NCBI GenBank assembly: GCA_030706105.1
Contig: JAUZPC010000184.1
Span: 1-6,206, forward strand
DNA length: 6,206 bases
Origin: Bacteroidota bacterium
GTDB lineage: Bacteria; Bacteroidota; Ignavibacteria; Ignavibacteriales; Ignavibacteriaceae
Reading direction: 5' to 3'
Shown here: one piece after another, positions 5,712 to 6,206 of the stretch
How the letters are laid out: the number at the start of each line of letters is the position of its first letter
How positions within the stretch are numbered: position 1 is the stretch's first letter
The notes under the pieces: generated by a model
What the model saw: the letters and a program-made list of their open reading frames with translations, nothing else
The model's database searches: none
Told to the model about the DNA's origin: nothing
Program-made: the position numbers and the translations under genes

Positions 5712-6206
5712 CTATTTTAGAAGTACCATTTTCTTAACAATGTTCATATCACCTGCTTTTAGCTGGTAGAAATAAACACCTGATGATACTTTATTGGCAT
5801 TCCATTTTATATTGTAATTACCTGCTGCCTGCTGACCATTAACAAGCTCAGCTACCCGCTTTCCATTAGAGTCATAAATTGTTAACGTTACCTTGTTTTG
5901 CTCAGGGAGTGTATATGTAATCTGAGTTTCAGGGTTAAATGGGTTCGGATAATTTTGGTTTAACTGATACTTCATTTCAGACAGTTTACCGTCATTTATA
6001 CCAGTTACAATGGAAGTAACAAACATTCCGCGTCCATGTGTAGCAGCAAATAGTTTTTTGTCAGAGCTTCTAAAATCTAAATCCACAACCGCAACATTAG
6101 CCAATCCGTTATTTGATTGTGCCCAGGTTCCGCCATTATTATCAGACTCAAATATACCGAGGTCAGTACCAATAACAATATTATCCTGAGCGGCAGGATT
6201 TATAAA
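5712..6206 (-). CDS. Secreted Asp-box/beta-propeller protein with C-terminal T9SS sorting domain (partial, N-terminus beyond the window)
   Basis: The minus-strand frame is open without a stop from the right window edge to TAG at 5712-5714, giving 164 visible C-terminal residues. A TTG at 6104 is not the start: the frame upstream of it encodes clear domain sequence. Visible residues 10-28 contain GTDLGIFES and an Asp-box variant SDNNGGTW (Asn23 in the usual Asp place), then LANVAVVDLDF and LFAATHGRGMF (53-63), the last blade of a sortilin/BNR-type propeller. After a short linker comes the sorting domain (about 82-164) with NYPNPFNPETQ (85-95), YTLPE (98-102), SGVYFYQLKAG (142-152) and the end KKMVLLK. 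Such domains send proteins across the outer membrane through the Por/T9SS machinery, where the tail is removed and the protein is released or anchored to the surface. Ligand or substrate is unknown. The gene converges on DUF2911 and has its own terminator. Confidence 0.93.
   Translation of the reverse strand, partial: FINPAAQDNIVIGTDLGIFESDNNGGTWAQSNNGLANVAVVDLDFRSSDKKLFAATHGRGMFVTSIVTGINDGKLSEMKYQLNQNYPNPFNPETQITYTLPEQNKVTLTIYDSNGKRVAELVNGQQAAGNYNIKWNANKVSSGVYFYQLKAGDMNIVKKMVLLK

Overview
The window looks like an AT-rich chromosomal segment from the FCB group, most likely Ignavibacteriota or a Bacteroidota relative. The main clue is the last gene: a fragment of a secreted beta-propeller-type protein ending in a type IX secretion (T9SS type A) sorting domain with the NYPNPFNP motif and a C-terminal KMVLLK. 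A DUF2911 exported protein and an FCB-style GT4 glycosyltransferase (YYWPPSG start) agree with this. The lineage is inferred from protein style only.

Left part (1-1299): a complete minus-strand type III polyketide synthase (Cys151-His285-Asn318 triad). Directly after its stop codon, with no gap, an ATG with its own AAAAGG ribosome binding site opens another minus-strand gene. Only 11 codons are visible; they resemble the start of SAM methyltransferases that accompany such synthases. A gap of about 177 bp separates this unit from the divergent plus-strand operon.

Middle (1300-4589): a compact plus-strand operon of a GT4-like glycosyltransferase, an EamA/DMT membrane transporter (4-nt ATGA overlap) and a class V PLP-dependent aminotransferase-fold enzyme (18-nt gap). 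The last is built like SufS/isopenicillin-N-epimerase relatives but lacks the loop with the catalytic cysteine of cysteine desulfurases, so it is probably not a desulfurase. The three could modify and move a small molecule, but nothing in the sequence names the substrate, and any link to the polyketide synthase rests only on position.

Right part (4590-6206): a stand-alone DUF2911 exported protein, then a 448-bp gene-free stretch holding a degenerate heptamer tandem repeat, a block of G/C-tract inverted repeats that look like dispersed intergenic repeats, and a clear intrinsic terminator on the minus strand. That terminator serves the minus-strand Asp-box/T9SS protein, whose N-terminal part lies beyond the right edge.

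I see no CRISPR array, tRNA, rRNA, transposase or recognised defence system. The most interesting items are the polyketide synthase locus running off the left edge, the desulfurase-like enzyme without its cysteine loop, and the repeat-rich spacer.
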